This document shows, piece by piece, positions 61,271 to 64,000 of a stretch of DNA of 64,000 nucleotides (positions are counted from its first letter, which is position 1; every line of letters starts with the position of its first letter). Location of the stretch: assembly GCA_022818135.1 (NCBI GenBank), contig JAFMSR010000008.1, forward strand, positions 14,268,827-14,332,826, written 5' to 3'. This DNA is from Saxidomus purpurata. Lineage: Eukaryota; Mollusca; Bivalvia; Venerida; Veneridae. A program made the position numbers and the translations under genes. The notes below the pieces were generated by a model. The model was not told the origin of the DNA. It made no database searches and saw nothing but the letters and a program-made list of their open reading frames with translations.

Positions 61271-63034
61271 GAGGCAGAGCCTCGTTCCCGCCAAAACAGT
61301 TATCCTCGCTGACGGATATTTCCATCTGAGCCAAATGTCTCAGGATAGAAACTTTTTCTTGTATACGGTCTTGCACTTTAAAACATATTTCTAAATGTGA
61401 ACTTATCGAAATAATGCATTATGATATAAAAACCAAACGATATTCAGATGCTTTGTTTGGGGAAGTGACATCACAATGTTTATAACATTACGTCACAAGT
61501 AATTCACGAGAGTCATATCACATGGGGGATGAAATATAAGATTTTCCAGCACTGGTGAGAACTGCGGATACCCCGATCCGGTATGCAAGAATACTTGCAA
61601 ATATTCTATTATTTATGTTTTTGAAGTTATTTAGTTTGACATCAGTTATGGGGAGTGTCCCTTTAATGAGCTTCCTAGCCACAGTTGAGATTAGAACACT
61701 ATCCTACAGTAACTAGCAATTTACAAGTGATTGAATTTATTTTACTACATTTCACTAAAGAAATAGAAATGAAGTATCTGAGAATGTATGGTGAAGGTTT
61801 TCAAATCAGTTTACACTTTTAATGATTTTTACATTTGTTTGAAATTCATATCAGTAAAATGGTTTTAGATCTAGTCGCTTGAAAATAATTCATATTAAAT
61901 AGGATGAATAGATAAACAAATAAACCTGATCATATTTGATGTACTATAGAATTTCACAATTTTCTCATTGTTTTACAAAATTTTCAGTGACTCAAAATCA
62001 TAAAATCATGATTAAACGGTACAATAGCCTTGAATCTCGAACAGACAACTACGTTTTTGTCCTTTCCTCGAAACAATATGCATTAATACATCAGGTTTTT
62101 GAATATTACTTTCATTGCACAACTTACTTAGGAAAAACTATCTGAAAAGTAAAAAAAATAGTCTGCACACAACTCCCCTCAAGACAAAACACTCACACAA
62201 CTTATTACTCTTTTCAAAACCAAACATTAACGTCACCACTTTCGTAATGATTAATTGACAAATCATTGCGAGTAATTTCCACGCATTTAATCAAAGATGC
62301 GAATATCCTAAAAAATCAAATTCCTGCTTGAAAAATTGCGATATACTGAAATGTTCACTCCAATATGAAATTCTGTTCAACTACTGGATGAGATTTGAAA
62401 TGCTCAACTCCAAGATGCTGAACTGCTCAAATCCAAGACGTCTAAGTGTGAACACAAGACGACCAATATCAAGAAAATGAAACTGATTTGCAATTGTCAC
62501 AAACTTGTGTTTCATGTAGCAATTTTATGTATGAATTTGCATTTACTTTACAAAAATGTTGTGATTGCAAGGATGCAGAGCTCAAAATGTAGTATTTAAA
62601 AGCTGGAGTTTAATTGGGAAAAACTAGAGTCCGTTAGCATTTGATAACTTCAGCAAAATCAGCCGTGCTATCCACGAGTACAGATGGTACACAAACACAA
62701 GATGAACATGCTAACTCGTAAAAAGTAAATTTTTCAAAGTTTTCTTCAAGAAAGAAATTTACCCGTACTGATGTTTAATTCAAACCAGAAGTAGTTATTG
62801 CATACCGAAAGTGATTTCAGATCGGATAATGAAACTGTACGGACAAGAACGTGTAAAATGTCATATTTGATTCATCTCTTACTAACCAGCAACCAATAAA
62901 TGTTATAGGGTTGTTTTTATGTCTAGAATTATTTTACACCTCAGCCGAAAATCGTATCCTGCAGATCTCTCTAGAATTGTTTTATTTATCCTAATTTATT
63001 TACTCTCGATTGCGAAACAAGTTCTTACAGAAAC
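61271..63034. other. Unassigned intergenic DNA
   Basis: AT-rich, with no supported gene. A short imperfect repetition (tgctcaactccaagatgct / ctgctcaaatccaagacg) lies near 62400-62440. Confidence 0.45.
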
Positions 63035-63750
63035 AAAACTGACGATGTGTACGAACTGAAAGCCTGTCGATCGTAACTAAACATATGAGCTAAAAATCCA
63101 CAGTATTGTAATTACACAGTTTTGGTGTACTGCATGCTAACTAAAAGAATATAGTTGTTTCTTACAACTCTGTATATTCAGGTCAAGTCAGAATACCTTT
63201 ATTTCACTTACTTCAATTTTTTACTTGACTTGTACATTCAGCGAAGTTTGACAGTAATAATTCGAAAATGTGTCATATTTTATGACTGACCATATTATTT
63301 CACACCTGCTGCGAATGACAATGTCAAGTCGAAAATAAATATTGACCAAATACGGCGAATCTTTAAGAGGAATAACTTAAGAGTTTAGTAAACAGTGAAA
63401 AATATTTTAAGTTACAATTACTTTTGGAAACATATATTTACTCTAGAATAAGCTATCGAAGATACGCAACGATAATCTTTGTGGTTCCTTTAATTAATAT
63501 TTTGCCGATGAAGCACACAAAACATACAAACACTAACATACTAATACACATAGCCATTTAACCGCAATAAGTTATGCGCGCGCAGTACACATTTTTAAAC
63601 AGTGCTCCAATGGTCAGTACACTCTTTGTCCACTTTTTATTTGATAAGGTCAACAGCATACAATACGTGTAAGAGTTTGTTACACTAGTGTACAACACCA
63701 GAAGTCACGCTATGCAGGGTGTAATGCGTACTTAAACTTCGTATGAGGTG
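63035..63750. repeat. 3' flank of gene D, relative of the gene C flank
   Basis: Matches 52150-53066 at both ends, with an offset of 10684 bp at the stop codon, but not in the middle. Supports a tandem duplication that included both gene and flank. Confidence 0.85.
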
Positions 63751-64000
63751 TTAACAAAAAAATAGTGTAATGAAAACAATATTAATAACCACGAAGAGCA
63801 AGAATACCACGATAAAATACATTTTGTCAAGAATTTTTGCTAATTCTCTCCCAGAAATGTCGTTTGAAGATGCTTTCATCTCAAAATTATCTCCCAGTTT
63901 GTCTTCTTTCATTTCATCTGGAATCTCTATACCTTCCGGGAAGTCGTCTATTCTTTCAGATGTCGGTACTGGTGCGACTTTATTTGCCTTGAGTGCCTTA
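63751..64000 (-). CDS. Gene D: Cys-loop channel subunit, C-terminal part only (runs off the window)
   Basis: Minus strand, open frame from the right edge to TAA at 63751-63753. It encodes the end of the M3-M4 loop (ERIDDFPEGIEIPDEMKED, KLGDNFEMKASSNDISGREL) and M4 (MYFIVVFLLFVVINIVFITL). The match to gene C is close (C has SERADDFPECKEVQVEMKED), with no frameshift or stop in the visible part. It is a tandem paralogue of gene C, 10.7 kb away in the same orientation. Whether the rest of the gene is intact lies outside this window. Confidence 0.85.
   Translation of the reverse strand, partial: KALKANKVAPVPTSERIDDFPEGIEIPDEMKEDKLGDNFEMKASSNDISGRELAKILDKMYFIVVFLLFVVINIVFITLFFC

Overview
The window is AT-rich eukaryotic DNA, most likely from a bivalve mollusc. 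That assignment is an inference. It rests on intron-poor, clustered Cys-loop receptor genes, a tRNA-derived SINE with a mollusc-type tail, a Penelope-like element with a GIY-YIG endonuclease, and the style of the interspersed repeats. There are no bacterial-type operons. Two runs of exactly 500 N (8183-8682 and 36782-37281) are scaffold joins of arbitrary size.

Layout. 1-905: a 166-bp tandem repeat. 1173-8182 and 8683-15235: two near-identical copies of one repeat-rich block lying either side of gap 1, each with 34-bp, 155-bp and 35-bp tandem arrays. 14800-16600: a diverged inverted duplication. 16595-24150: a satellite of about 92 monomers of 82 bp, with a visible 12-monomer higher-order repeat of 984 bp. 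24150-28486: mostly unassigned sequence with a LINE remnant and a SINE piece. 28487-36781 and 37617-47788: two copies of a receptor locus either side of gap 2. 48100-64000: related duplicated DNA, foldback palindromes, one intact receptor gene and the 3' end of another.

Genes. The real coding content is a cluster of divergent nicotinic-receptor-like (Cys-loop ligand-gated channel) genes. Each intact gene has two coding exons: a 51-codon first exon (signal peptide plus start of the ligand domain), a phase-0 intron, and one large exon with the rest. They are A (31883-35957, +), its copy A' (41007-46965, +), C (53067-54531, -) and the truncated D (63751-64000, -). A decayed relative P lies head-to-head with A (29080-30612, -), with its copy P' beside A' (38217-39735, -). 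The proteins keep the 13-residue Cys-loop, four membrane segments and a cation-type M2 start (GER). They lack the loop-C Cys pair and the aromatic residues of the classical acetylcholine site, so they look like orphan pentameric channel subunits.

Main caution. The arrangement at both gaps is what unmerged haplotypes (false duplication) would produce: the end of one contig matches the start of the next. A and A' may therefore be alleles rather than tandem paralogues. If so, the window gives a direct comparison of two haplotypes, including a Penelope-like insertion, tandem-array length changes and a change of charge at the channel mouth.
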